Shown here in pieces: positions 21,270 to 34,900 of a DNA stretch of 64,000 nucleotides. How positions within the stretch are numbered: position 1 is the first letter of the stretch; each line of letters starts with the position of its first letter. A program made the translations under genes and the position numbers. This DNA is from Zygaena filipendulae (taxonomy: Eukaryota; Arthropoda; Insecta; Lepidoptera; Zygaenidae), in the NCBI GenBank assembly GCA_907165275.2, contig OU015673.1, forward strand, positions 3,549,001 to 3,613,000, written 5' to 3'. The notes below the pieces were generated by a model. That model did no database searches, was not told where the DNA came from, and was given only the letters and a program-made list of their open reading frames with translations.

Positions 21270-24200
21270 ATGAGAACGAAACCAGATCTCACGTTTTCAA
21301 AATTGGATCCGCAGACGGGCGAGCTTTTAGACAGAATGTTCGAGAAGAAAGACTGCATGGTGGAGATAAATCCTGGCAGGGTTATTCTGCCGGCTTTTTA
21401 CATGGACATAGGAAAAGATATACTGGACATGGAGGTACTCGAAAATGATGTTTGGATGTGTTCTTACCCTAGAACAGGTGAGTATTACATAACAGTTTAC
21501 TTATACAGGTGATCGTAGAAGTACCTAAGGTGCAAAGAATTTTTTAGAGAAAGTTTTTTGAACATGGCCATAAAAAGTTTGTTTCCATTTCCATTAAATT
21601 TTAGTTTAGTTGTGAACGCGACGTTATAACAGAAAAAAATTCAATTCTTGAACATGTACAGTCAGCATCAAAAGTATGTAGGTAAACACTTTTTGTCAGT
21701 CGTTGAATTTTATTGCAATAAGATTCAATGACTCAACAGTGATTATACATTCTTTCCCATCCTACTTATAATATCATTGCCATATTTTAAGAGGTGTCAT
21801 TTTTCTCTCAGGATCAACATGGGCCCAAGAAATGGTGTGGCTCATCGGTCATGATTTAGACTACGAAGGCGCGAAATCGTTACAGCAAGTGAGTTTTATT
21901 CCTTCAATTTTCTTAGAATTTTCTTTTTCTTCCTTCTTAAAATTTATGGTTGGTTGCATTAATTGCAACCGATTTACTAAGTACCTATCATATCATGAGT
22001 ACATGATACATAATAAATCGTTTAGTTTTATACCTACCAGTATGTCTTGTAACCCTCAATAGTACAAGTCACTGAGAAAAGGCGGGGCAAGTGCGCCACG
22101 CTTGCGTATAAAAAGTTAGAGCAAACACTCTTACTTTCCGAAAACTTCCTTTGCTGGTAGTGGTATCCCTGCAAGTACTTATTTCTTCCACAATATTCCA
22201 AAAACTGTGTAGGTATTTTGAAAATAATGGCTAAGTACAAACGCAACCGCAGAGCGTTTAATACATTTCCTTGCGTTATTACATGTTTTCTTTTTTTGCT
22301 TGATGAATAGTTGGACATAGATAAGCAATAGTGTGTTAACCCACACTGTAGAAATTTTGAGTAAATCGTGTTTTAAAAGTAGGAGCGCCATTTTGTGTCA
22401 ACATTTTTTATGTTCAATATTTAGTTACATATTTAAGCAATGTAATAAGATAAACACATAATTAAAAAACGTTCCCCAACTCTCAATAAATCGTTCTGAA
22501 TCAATAACTTAATTTTGTGGGTTAACATGTTATTGCTTATCTGCGTCCAGTTTTGTGTAGGTACGAAAATCGTCCGTCGACTTCTCATTTGTTTTCCTAC
22601 TAAACTGCACCCTTAGCCAAGTTGATAATCTACAATAATCGTTATCGCCTTAGAAAACTGAAATATTCAACTTTTGATTGGACGATTTATGAGCCAATAA
22701 CGATTATAGATTATCAACTTGGGTAAGGTGGCCGAGCTGATACCCCTTCCATCTGTTCTGTGGTACTAGCTCTGCTTATAGTACGGGCGCCCAAGAGGGG
22801 ATTTAGTTTATTTAGCCTAGTAGGGGTGTGACATCATATTATGTCCAAACATTATAATTATTATTATCAGATCCGCTGCCCCCTAGTGGAGCTGTCGTGC
22901 ATCATGGTGGCCGGCCACGCGGAGTGGCACGACGAGTCGGTGAAGGGGACCTCGGTGGACCTCGTCAAGTACCGCCTGCCGCGCCCACGCTACATCCGCA
23001 GCCACTTGCCGTGGGACCTGCTGCCCGTTGGCATACAGGGAGACGATGATTCCATTAGACCCAAGGTCTGTAGTAAAGGCAGAACACCCGTTGTTTCTAA
23101 ATGTTAGATTTAAACAAAGACTAATATTTCCAATTCTAGAGTTTATTTATAGTTTTTTTTTTTTTACTTATTATCTATTTGTATTTATTAATCCTTGAAG
23201 CTATCCTTAAGCTTACTACAAGTAGGTAGGTGTTATAAATGCGAATGTTAGTTTATTTGCTAGTTGGTTTGTTTGTTTGTTTATTACGCTTTCACGCTGT
23301 AACTATATTTTATTATTATTTATCGATTTTTTCGTTGGTTGCACGCCCCATCTTTTATATCTCTCTGTCAACTCAACGGTTAACTGTTAGAGAATGCCGC
23401 AAGGCATTAAGTTCGCCATTTGTACCTTTTGTGCAAAGAGAATAAATAAATAAATAAAATCAATAACTACTCAACCGATCAGCAATTGTGCGCTCATGTT
23501 GCAGTTTTATTCTGGAACTCCTTCGGGAATTCCGAAATTAACGCAGATGAAATCGCGGGGATCAGTTAGTATTATTTAAATATAGGTAATAATTATGCGG
23601 TGACCACGTCGTAAAAAACGATGCTGTTGTCAAATAAAGCAGGCGAAAACCAAAAATTGGGAAAGAAAAGGGTTACTAACAGAGAAAGCTAGAACATGAA
23701 TGGAAATTTACATAGAAATAGGAATCCTTTAAAAGGCAATGGCGAACGACAACGGTATCAACATGATACTATAAGTACCTATTATTGGGTATCAAAGTGT
23801 TATTATTATTTTTTATTTATATAGCAGGTTTTTTCGCGGTAATTTTTTGCTATGGATTCTTATCATGTCTCTGCGTTTATTCAGTGACCTTATTTTTTAT
23901 GATGCTCGTAAAAGGACCTAATAAAAATGTATTTTATTATTACCTACATCTAAGGACGAGAAATTCTGTATTACAATTATAAAAATTAGGTAAATATTAT
24001 GATACTAGCAATCCCCACGGTTTTCCCCACAATGATATCGGATTTCCTGTGCGTGTTAATCCGTCTGTGTAAATACCTAATTTCGTTCGAACCCGTACAG
24101 CCGTTTGTGCGTGATTGATCAACAAACATCTTAATATATTATATAGTTCCACGTTTATAATATGAGTAGGATTAATGCAGTTTTGTACCTAATTGACCAG

Positions 24201-24972
24201 GTAATATACACGTCTCGCAACCCCAAAGACATGGTGGTATCTTATTACCACTACTGCACTTTGGTACACGGACTCAAAGGGACTTTCGAAGAATTCTGCG
24301 ACCTCTTCATGAGAGATCGCGCCCCTTTCGGACCAGTCTGGAACCATATTTTTGGTGAGAGATAATATTATATCTACCTACTTACAATTAGTAATCCATA
24401 ATCTACTAATTGTTTCTTTCTTTATCGCTCCGACACTATATTTTAAACTAGTGGCGAAAATTAGTTTTTTTAAGTTTACATTACAACTGTGTAAGTAAAC
24501 ATTACTTACATTAAGTCAAGGGATACCTGTATAACAATACTTGTTTTTGAATATCATTAGACATTTCACGCAATAATTGTAAAAAATGTAAAGGTTAATT
24601 TCTGTCTTAGGTTTCTGGAACAAGCGTCACGATCCTAATCTTCTGTTTATAAAATTCGAAGATATGAAGCGAGATTTACCGTCAGTTGTGAGGAGGACCG
24701 CCCAGTTTCTGGGGAAAACCTTATCTGTTGAGCAAGTCGACAAACTTTGCGACCATCTTTCCTTCGCTAACATGAAAACAAATAGAGCTGTTAACTTGGA
24801 AGCTATTTTGGAGAAATCTTTCGGCAAGAGTTATTTGGAGCAGACCAAATTGAGATTTATAAGGAAAGGGGAGATAGGAGATTGGAAAAATTATATGTCA
24901 GATGATCTTTCTAGGAGATTTGATCTGTGGGCCGAACAACATCTACAAGGGACTGAACTGAACTTCCAGTAA
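21270..24972 (+). CDS. Cytosolic sulfotransferase (SULT family)
   Basis: Five exons, 21270-21477, 21812-21888, 22871-23065, 24201-24354 and 24611-24972, join in phase to 331 residues. PAPS-binding signatures are all present: the 5'-phosphosulfate loop YPRTGSTW (residues 66-73), the 3'-phosphate motif TSRNPKDMVVSYYHY (164-178) and the C-terminal RKGEIGDWKN (296-305). RSHLPWDLLP at 138-147 holds the catalytic histidine (H140). There is no signal peptide. It transfers sulfonate from PAPS to hydroxyl groups of small molecules; the insect substrate cannot be told from sequence. The start chosen is the ATG at 21270 (A at -3); an open stretch upstream lacks an ATG. Exon 3 is much more GC-rich than the others. 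Intron 3 holds repeats. Confidence 0.92.
22075..22320 (+). repeat. Dispersed GCGGGGCAAGTGCGCC repeat, copy 1
   Basis: Lies in sulfotransferase intron 2. It shares GGCGGGGCA, GTTAGAGCAAA, TTTGCTG, GTAGGTATTTT, GCGTTTAATACAT and GATGAATAGTT in order with 55855-56135 and, inverted, with 54215-54515. No coding capacity. Confidence 0.7.
22606..22738. mobile_element. Short MITE, TTAGCCAAGTTGATAATC ends, copy 1
   Basis: The ends TTAGCCAAGTTGATAATCTA and TAGATTATCAACTTGGGTAA are inverted, about 130 bp in total. The same ends occur at 58108-58250. Confidence 0.75.
23230..23575 (-). repeat. CCGCGG repeat copy with internal insertion
   Basis: Lies in sulfotransferase intron 3. The tail side (GTTTGTTTGTTTATTACGCT) is at about 23260-23310 and the CGCGGGGATCAGTTAG end at about 23555-23570. 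A LINE-tail-like piece (CACGCCCCATCTTTTATATC ... AATAAATAAATAAA) interrupts it at about 23335-23460. Confidence 0.6.
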
Positions 24973-27900
24973 ACAGTTATGATATAAGATTGTAATCTTT
25001 ATGATAAATCATGTATTCTAATTTAAAAGCACTATTGAATTGAATTATATTCGCTTACAGCTACTATTTTAGATTCAAAATATTAAAAAGAAAAACCATA
25101 AAATTTGCAATATTAATTTATTTTCTTGCGAATGAAACGACACAGTAAATAAACAAAATAAATTTTCTAAAAACAAGCTTTAGAAAAATAATAATGAATA
25201 TGTATTAAAATATTATTAACATTGTAATATTCTTTTATTTTCTTGAAGACAATATTCACCAACGTCACAAGAAACAAATAAAACTCATCCTAAAAACAGA
25301 GACGGAGATTAAATAAAAAATATTATAACTACATTATAATTAGGTACCCACCTACCTAGTACTTATATTTTTTATAATTACATTTATGAGAAGTATTTTA
25401 TTTCCCAAAAAGGAAAATATAACTAAATAAATAAAAACCTATTTCAACAATTTTGTGCATTACATCTAGATCGATGAATAGGTTACCTATATACAGGATG
25501 CAAACATTTTTTTTTAATATAAAACGAACTGTGCCCCGCGGTTTCACCCGCGTGAGTTTCGGAATTCACGCAGGAACAATTTTTTCCTAAAATAAAAGTA
25601 GCCTAAGTTATCTACTCCTTATAACATCAGTTATCTGCCAGTGAAAGCCCCGTTAAAATTGGTCTAGCCGTTTCAGAGATTAGCCGGAACAAACAGACAG
25701 ACAGACAGACGGACAGAGAAAAATTATAAAAAATGATTTTTTTTAATGTAAGTAGTACTTACATATGCATTTAGTAAAAAGCTGTTAATTTGACAAACAG
25801 ACACTTCAATTTTATTTATGTGTATAGTATAGATATGTTTGGACAAATCAATAATAATTAATATTAAACGTTTCCAAGACCCATCTGATGAGCGCGTCTC
25901 TCTCGAGTTTGTCATAGAATATTGATTAGTTAATTCTTATCCATTCTAATATTATAAAAATGCGAAAGTAACTCTGTCCGTCTGCCTGAACTACCTACTA
26001 CTGAACCGATCATCATGAAATTCTGCATACACGATGTCAGGGATACAAAAGAGAAGATAGGGTATTTTCGGTCCGAGTTTCCCGAGGGAACTCCGAAATT
26101 ACAGCGAGTGAGACCACGGAGAACAGCTATAGTCAACAATATACCTACTATTATAATTTCTTTGGGCCATTTTTACTATTAATGTCGAGACACTGTTAAT
26201 ATTATTTTTTTTACTTTTTCAAGAATAAACTTCACATGTTATCACCTTCATGCCGGAATAATTTGCTTATACTTACCGTCTATTTAAACCACTTATACAG
26301 GTAAACTATAAGTAAATTACTTAAGAAATAATAATACAATCTCAAAAAGGCTAGATTATTTTCATTGTTTTACTTTACTTACGTTAACCTTAATTAATCC
26401 AATTGTAATTGCAAAGAATTATAATCTTGTGGTTAAAAACGAACTTGTGATTTGAAATTATTTAACGTGTCTTGATAAGTACACTGTGGTTTAGTTTCTT
26501 TACAGTTTCAATGTTATTATACCTATTCTATTTAGACATTGAAAAAGAAATGTGATATAATTGAATCGATTTGACTTATTTTTATTTACTTAATAGTTCA
26601 TTTTCATTTAATTTGTTTGATGTATTTTCTTTCCTGATAAAATTCCACCTTATACCTACTATTAGGCGACTGTGACGATCTCACATGTTTTATGTGAAGT
26701 TTGCAAGGAAAAAAGTTACCTACACTAAATAAATAAACTCTTTGCTCAGATCAGAAAGAACAAAAATACATCACAAACAAATAATTACTTATTTACACAC
26801 ACAAAATATACCTACCTACTGTAAAAAAATTAAGTTTTTTGAACTAGCATGGTAAACACTGTAAGTATAGCATGGTAGCATGGTAAGTTTAAAGCTGCAA
26901 TATGAGAAAGTTAAGAAGATGCACTTTTCTAGCAAGTGTGATGAAAAATAAACCCGTTTTTACTACCTATCAAGAACCTGACGAGTTTTATTTCTATTGT
27001 ATTTACCATTTATAATCTACACATTCGTTCATCGATTTATTTTTAAATAAAAGACCTAAATCTTAGAGGATATGGTTTTTGTCAAGTGCCGCTTGTTTGA
27101 CTTTATAGAATACGCCATAATTATATTATCTACCTATCTATATCATATACACACTATTTCCCATGTCGACGAATGTTGGTGTTAAGGTAAACCTACAAAA
27201 GTTTAATAAATCATGTAAATAAATTTATTTACTTATTTGTTCATGTTCATAAAAATTAAAAATGTAGGTAGGTACCTATATTTCAATAACATTCAAATAT
27301 GTTAATAATTTATAAATATATATTATTTATTTATTTTATTAGTGTTTCATGTAGGTACCTAAGTTTTACGGATTTAAAAACAAATATAAATGTAGATATA
27401 ACATATATATTTTATTTTATATAATATTTCGAGTTATCAATTAGATATAGTTTTCGTTTCTCTATTGTCATGATATAAAGCTCTGAATACGATCTTGTAT
27501 GCGATCATATAGGAAGGTATTGTATATTGTATTTATTTGTACCTATATAATTTTTGTTTAATAATACTTACGTACCTACGTAATTCTTCTCTCGAAGAGT
27601 AAAATGGTTGGTAGGTAATCATGTAGTGAGATCTGTAAACCTGTCTAAAGTAACATTTCCTCATTAAAAGTTACCCCTGCTTATGCGAAATTTATCAAAT
27701 TAACATATTTCCCAAATATGTACAGATATCTTATTGATATAAACGTCATATTTTTACTGTGAAAATCTGTAAAATTAAAAATATTATTGCCAGTGAGGTC
27801 ATGTCCAGCGTACCTACATTTCCTTTGGTAAAAATTATTAAAATTCGCTATATACCTACTACCTTCATGCCAATTACTTTAAAGTATCACTGATAACTAA

Positions 27901-28953
27901 TGTTGTATATGAAATAAATTAAAATGAACTTAAAATAATTATACACATTATTTTAATATTACGTAGGTATAAAATGGGTTTCTCGGAAACGCCTCTAACT
28001 TGATCTGAAGGTAATTTTGTAAAAAAAAAGTAATTTTTTTTAGATAATTGAAACTACGTCGTATCACTCACCTACTATACTAAGTCTCTCGTTTAACCTT
28101 AGATTAACCTCGACAATCTGCGTTTGGACTAGAATTATTATTTAAACTTTTTTGAAATAATAATAATATGTATGTATAATACCTATGTAAATACCTATTT
28201 TAAACAAAAGCTATTTTTTATTAAGGTTACTAGTACATGTCTACTTACCTTTTCAAGATATTTTATAGATTTTGTAAATAATATTACCTAAGACTCAAGA
28301 TGCACTAAAATTTTTCAAGAACGTTTTTTCAAGAACCTACGTATTTGAAGTACGCCCTAAAGGAAAACCTTGAAACTATTTTTTACTAGAAAAAATATTT
28401 TGTGCGCTTAAGAATAGCTTTAAGAAAAATTAAAATTAACTACTAAGTACATTCGTTTCCTTAACAGCAATAGTTCAATATCTTTAAAATCACATTGAGG
28501 TTATTAAACAATTACGATTATGGTATTTATTTAGAGAAAATCACAATCATTAAAATTATAACCGATGAAAAAGAGTTCAACGCGCTCAAATCAATAAAAG
28601 GTCATTCATTTTTAGTTTGTTAATATTATCGGTAGGTCTATATGAGTCATCTCATTCTTTAAAGATATTATCAAGTATTTAATAGCGTTATTTAGGTAGG
28701 TACACAAATAGTCTTTTAGCATATAAATAAAGGTGACACATAATGAATTAACAATATCTACCAGTAAGGATGTAGAAATCTAGATATTCTAGACAATTTA
28801 ATACTACTCGGAATTCAAATATCAATAAAAATACTTCGTGATGATCTAAACCAGTTTCAGTGCGAAATGAGTAATTATGGGATATACTAATATTATGATA
28901 TAGTAACATTGCACGCAATTCAGCATTAATAATAATCAATAATTAAGCTACTT
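24973..28953. other. Intergenic region between sulfotransferase and guanylyl cyclase 3' ends
   Basis: No gene seen. Copies of the CCGCGG repeat lie at 25525-25720 (+, ending in a CAGA microsatellite) and 25945-26140 (-). From 26140 to 28953 there is only AT-rich sequence with TAGGTACCT words. It contains the unmarked 3' UTRs of both convergent genes; no convincing polyadenylation signal was picked. Confidence 0.6.
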
Positions 28954-31900
28954 TTAAATAAGATTACAGTTTGAATTGTTACTTTTATGCCTAATGTGCG
29001 GGTTCCCGAACGCTCCACAGCACTGATGATGGCTAGAGTTTTTGGTGTGCCCGTGATGCGCCGGCGCAGCCGCTTGACATTTGACCGAGTCCCTGTGCTT
29101 CTGGGGCACGCAGGATTTGTGCCCCGGGGCTATGCGCGATTTGAACCGACCCACTTTGCCCGATTTGGGGTGACTAGAAAGTTCGCTCTGATGGACACCG
29201 CAGTTCTGGTCCTCGTGACTCCCCTCGGTGTCCGCATCGTGGACTTCTGTATCGGTTTCTAGAAGATTATAAAATTATAGTTTCCACTACCTATTATCTA
29301 TAATTCATCATTTATCATCTCTTCAGAGCTTACGGCTGCACACAAATCAAATCAAATATACTTTATTGCACACACTGTAGAAGACACAATATTTACAAAA
29401 ACACAGAAACATATGGATACGTACAATGAGGCGACCTATGTTGCTGAAAGCAATTTTTTCATAGGCAGCCTCCTCCGGTACAGAAAGATGTAAAAAGAAA
29501 GGTAGAAAGTGCGGCATTAATAAGTACATTAATACATTTAAATAATAACAAAAATATATAAATACTGATATATAGATACGAGAAAGAATAGAAACAACGT
29601 AAACTTACAACGTATCTACGTAAAATAATTGTATACTTAAAACAAACAATACATATAATTCTATTATAATAGAACAAGATGCGAATACAAATTTTATGTG
29701 CTAACTAAAAGTCAGATAGTGTTCCTTCAATAGCTCCCTGAATATCTCCAGCGAACGAGCAGCCCTGATTGGCACAGGTAGGGACTTCCAAAGCCGTGCG
29801 GCTCGAACAGTCAAGGAATAATCATAGAATTTAGAGGAATGGATAGGTAAGGAAAGACATGGACTCAGGGTCGTTTTAATGAATTATAAGGCTTTAGTTT
29901 TATAAATGTTTTGGATGGCTATGGAAGAGTGGGACCTACTGGCACAAGTATAAAAAATGCTTAAAAGTAGATCCCAATAACCGTTTGTAACGACTTTTTA
30001 TAACATGATAAATATTTTTGATATTTGATATTTTGATATTTTGATATTTATTTAAAAAAATGATTATCTACTTAATTTTAAATTAAGATTTTAAAAACCA
30101 AGCTGCCGCACTCAGAGACTGATATTAATTCAATAAACGTTGAATTAATGTTCATTGGCATTTATCTAATTAAGTTAAATTTAGTTTAACATTAATTTAA
30201 TGAACGTCTCTGTGTGCGGCAGTTTTGTTTTTAAAATCTTTACTTAAAATAAAGTAATTAAAAAAAAGCCGCGCGTTAGGGATTAAATTTATAAAAAAGA
30301 TTCAGTTTATTATTTATTTATTTATTCTGATTTATTCTGTTGTGCAAAATGAATTTGTCTCTGGTCTTACATTCAGTCATGGAATGGTTTTATACCTACT
30401 TACAATTAAAGTAAGTATAGGTATAAATTCAACGACGCTTAGGTTTTTAACGTAGGTACAATAGTTTCATGAATCTGTACAAAAATGACATAAAAACTTA
30501 ATTTTTGCGCTTGATTTGAAGCTGCCATAGAAATAAATAAAATGCATCCAAGAGTTTTTATGTGACACGAGTGTCATAACTGTGAAATAATTTTGGTGAT
30601 ATTTCGGTCATCATTCATCGAAATCGGCTTCGTATCTGGTTTCGAAGTAGGGTTTGCTTTTATTTCTTGTGAGTAGGCATAAGTTACGTACAGTAATTTT
30701 CATGATTGTTTACACAGAATTCTTAATGGTTGTTCAGCACTTACCTAGTTGGTCACTGTGCCTCAGCTCGGAGGATGCATTGGTTAGTCGGAGGGTTGAG
30801 CAGGAGTCGCTAACGACCGCAGGGACCGAGTGATCGGGAGATTTTCCCCGGTACTGGCAACATCACAAATTTCATTGAAGAATTGAAGCCGAAACAAAAG
30901 AAGAAAACTCCGTAAGATTTTAATTTTACTCAAATGCATATTTAAATAAAATTATTTATTACAAATGAAGTCTAGGAGGGTACTTTCTAGTGCCCGGCTG
31001 CCGAAATTTGTCGCCAAACCGACAGTCTCACTTGAAAGCCACTTCCCGTTCCAGGCTAGGTGTATTTACTATCTTCGATTATACTCCCCTAACATCAGGT
31101 GAGAAAAAATAAACAAAATTGTCTACAGCTAGGCTATATATACATGGCCTCTCGCTCCCCCCTCTCTCTATATCTCTCTTACTCTCTCTCTTTTACCCCT
31201 CTCATCATAATATTATAAGTAATGCTATAGATTTTGTATTACCGTTGCATCCGAAGAGCTATCAAGTTCCCGGACCTTGACCGCCGATGCCGAGCCGACT
31301 CTGCAAGGTGATGTTGAACTGTAACTTGAGATATGTCTTCAATCAATTAATATCCTAAGACATACATACATAATATGTATTAACAATATTAAGTAACTTT
31401 AAAATAGCAATCACAATCCATTGAATCAAAAAAGTTCTGAAAACATTGCTAGCCCTAATAAAATTACACATTCAGTGTCTACGTTGTCGACTTAGGAGTA
31501 GAACATAAACCTTTACCGATATTTCCAAGTTTCCTAGAAGTTTCATCAGAGTAAGAATGATTCTGATCTGAAATTTTTAGAAATGAGCTTAAGCAAGCAT
31601 TCACTTTTGGAGTTACAAAGTTTATGACTCGTTCATGTCGAGTTAGCCTATAATAATACATTATATTATTATTATATTATAGTTACCAAAATGAAGAATA
31701 AACGCTATCTATGGTCATGGTTTTAAGCGCCTCGAGCGAGTCGACGTCCGTAGAGCCGCCACCGCCGTTCACCGATGGCGAAGACTCTACAATTGGAAAA
31801 TCACTGTTGCTTAAATTCTAATGCTATTTTATTAAAATCATCAACCAAAAAACATAAACACCAATAGAAATCATATTGAAATTTTACCTCTGCCTTTATT

Positions 31901-34900
31901 ATCATTTTTGTTTGGAGAGTTAACTATGCTCCGTCTCGCAACATCTTCAAATGTTACAGGAGAATACATTCTTCTTCTTTCTTCGTTGGGAGAGGTGATC
32001 GGTGGAGTGATAACTCCAATCAAATCTGTTGACCTTACTTGGTTTTTCGGTGTTGAGGGTGGGACTGTGGCATTCGCTGAGCCGTTCATTAGAGAATTAG
32101 CTCCGGAACTTATAACGGCGTTGGGCAGATGATTTTGGGAGTTTGCAGCCGTTAGCTGTTCCTTATTCAAATCTTGAGCACTGTGGCCCGCGCAACTGTC
32201 TCTCATCTCCCTTGCTCTTTCTGTTTCTGCTTGGATCTGTGACGATATCACTTTAGTAAGAGGTGGTCTAGATTCCCTGCCTTCGAGCCAATAAGTCTTC
32301 ATCGTTCCTGAAAAAGAACATATTTTGTAACTTAGAATTAAACAAAATGTAACAGTGTGTACAGTGTACACTAGTAAAAATTGAAACTTTTAAAATTATT
32401 ATTGTTGTCTTCCTGCATTTTCACTCTTCGATATCAAATTTTCAGTCTTCGAACTTTTCGATGTCAAATGCTTATAAAATTATAATCAAAAATAGTATTT
32501 CCACAATTTCAAATATTCTCATACAATGAAATCTTAGAAGACAATATTGTTTATGGCACTAGTTTGTCCCCATAAGAGCCTTAAACTCTGTAAATGAAAT
32601 AAACATGATTACCTTTCCCTTTGACTTGTATTTCACCTCTCTCCGTGACCTTATACGAAGGTGATAGCAATTCCTGGGTTGTTTGCGATATATGGATCCT
32701 CATGGCCTCTGATGTCGACTCCATGCGAGATGCTGTATTCACAGAATCTCCAAATAAGCAGTAACGGGGCATTTTGAGACCGACGATGCCAGCCACGACC
32801 GCACCAGAATGGACCCCAACTCTTATGGATAAATGAGATCCTGGAACAAAGGACAACTAGATCAAGACGTAAAGTTGGCAATAAATCCGGTGCTTGGGCT
32901 TAAACCCGATAAAATCCAGCCTTTTACAGTCTTTTATCGGGTTTAAACCCGAAAAAAGCAGGCTTTCATCGGGTTAAGTATAATTCCGTGGGTTTAATGC
33001 CAAGCACTGGGTGGATTTCCCATCTATAGACGTAATTGACGAGTGTGCAGGCTCCTCATTATGTAGCATACACAAAAAGTTAGTTTTGATACGTTTATCG
33101 TTCAATGACAACCGGACTGGCGCAGTAGGTCACCATGCCTGCCCGCTAATCAAGAGGTACCAGATTAATTCCGGGAGGAGTGGACTAAGTGTAATGAATA
33201 CACGGTGGACTAGACTGGACACTAAGCATCTTGTGTCGAAACTTCCACGACGCAAGATGCTTAGTGTGGCATCAGGTAGGTCTGTGTGTTGTGAAGTGTC
33301 ATTATAATTATCTTCTTATACAAACCTGTACTAGGATCTTTGAGGTCTGTTATAGCGTCCACCATGTCAAGAGCCATATCGCACACTTTCTCCGCATGGT
33401 TGTCCTCTTCCTCCGGAGCTCCTGACACAACCATGTAGGCGTCTCCAATTGTTTCCACCTGATAATTTTAAAACTTACTTTTTAAACTGACATCGTGAGT
33501 TTTTGTGAGGAGACAGGGGAGTGTTTTGTGCGCGCTGTCATAATTATTTCAATTTTATGGACTAACTTTGAACAACTATTTGAGTAAAATTTAGTTAAAT
33601 GCCAACTAAGATTAATTTAATTAAAGTCTCTGAGTGCGGAAGTTTTGTATTAAAATCTTTACTTTACCTACTTAAAATTAAGTAAATCATTAAAACGACT
33701 CTGAGTGCGGCCGCAAAACTATTTGACTTTGAGTTTGGATGAAAACGAAATGGAATAAAATACTCGTATATAGTGAAGTACGTATAATTACGTACGTATG
33801 ATGAAAAATCTCGCCGGAATTGCATTCCAGCATTGCACAATAAATTCTCGACTTCATTACGCTTTCTCACCAGCGCGTCAGCTTAGAGTTTGTTGACTGG
33901 ATACATTAATTTGTTATAGGGGCATGTTCGGTAAAGTCCGCGACCGAAAAATTCCCAACCGAAGATTGGTCAACAGTATTTCTGCTACTAGTGTTCGGTT
34001 GGGCACCATACTTGGTCAATATACGCTCCCGTAGTGTACGCTTCATTGACACCGTGCGGAGTCGGTGCCTGCTGGTCACTGATATTGTATCGCCAACATA
34101 TCTTTCGGTCAACGAAGGGCGACCGAAAACTATTCGGTCTGATTGATTTCTTTCTGTGTACTAGCCGTTCCCCGCGGTTTAGCCGCGGTAATTTCGGAGT
34201 TCACGCGGGAATTTTTGGATAAAAAGTAAGTATCCTATGTCCTTCTATGTACCCCTGACAATGTGTACCTATGCAAACTTTCGTGGTGATCATCAAAATA
34301 TGGATATTGAGATGATAAATAACTTTTTTTATAAGCAATATTTCTTTAAAATCAAAACGTACGAGCCTAGTTATCCAATATATCAATAACATGTAAAAAA
34401 AATATCAAAATTGGACTATGTTTAAGAGGGGGAAAACGGTATCGCTTTTTGTATGAAAATTTGCAGGCTCACAATCGTCTTAAGCCGTTAGGTCGTGAAA
34501 GCGTATCAAGCAAACACACAAACAAACTCACTTTCGCATTCATAATACCTACTAGTAAGGATTCAATGTTGTAATTTTGTGATATGAATAGGTAGGTACT
34601 ATTAAAATTATACAGGTGTAACTTATCTCAATCGTAGTCCCAAAAGTATGACAAAACAGCAGTTAAATTACAAAAATCCAAGTGCGATTGCGATATAAAT
34701 TCTCACCTTATAGACCCTGTTCATTTCTGTTAGTGTGTCAAATATGGAGTACATGCCGTTGAGCATAGAGACCACTTGCATGGGGGTGATGCGAGAACAG
34801 ATTTCGGTGAAGGTGACTACGTCAGAGAACAGGATCGACACGCTGTTGAACATCTGAAAGTCAGAGAAAGTTATAATTTCACGCATGTTTCCGAAAAAAA

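Noticed and set aside
28987..29262. 91-codon plus-strand frame
   Set aside because: Antisense of the last guanylyl cyclase exon, which has a splice acceptor and the phase needed by exon 14.
31301..31318. Alternative acceptor TTGCAG for cyclase exon 13
   Set aside because: Joining there makes a TGA at the junction with exon 12; the upstream TTACAG keeps the frame open.
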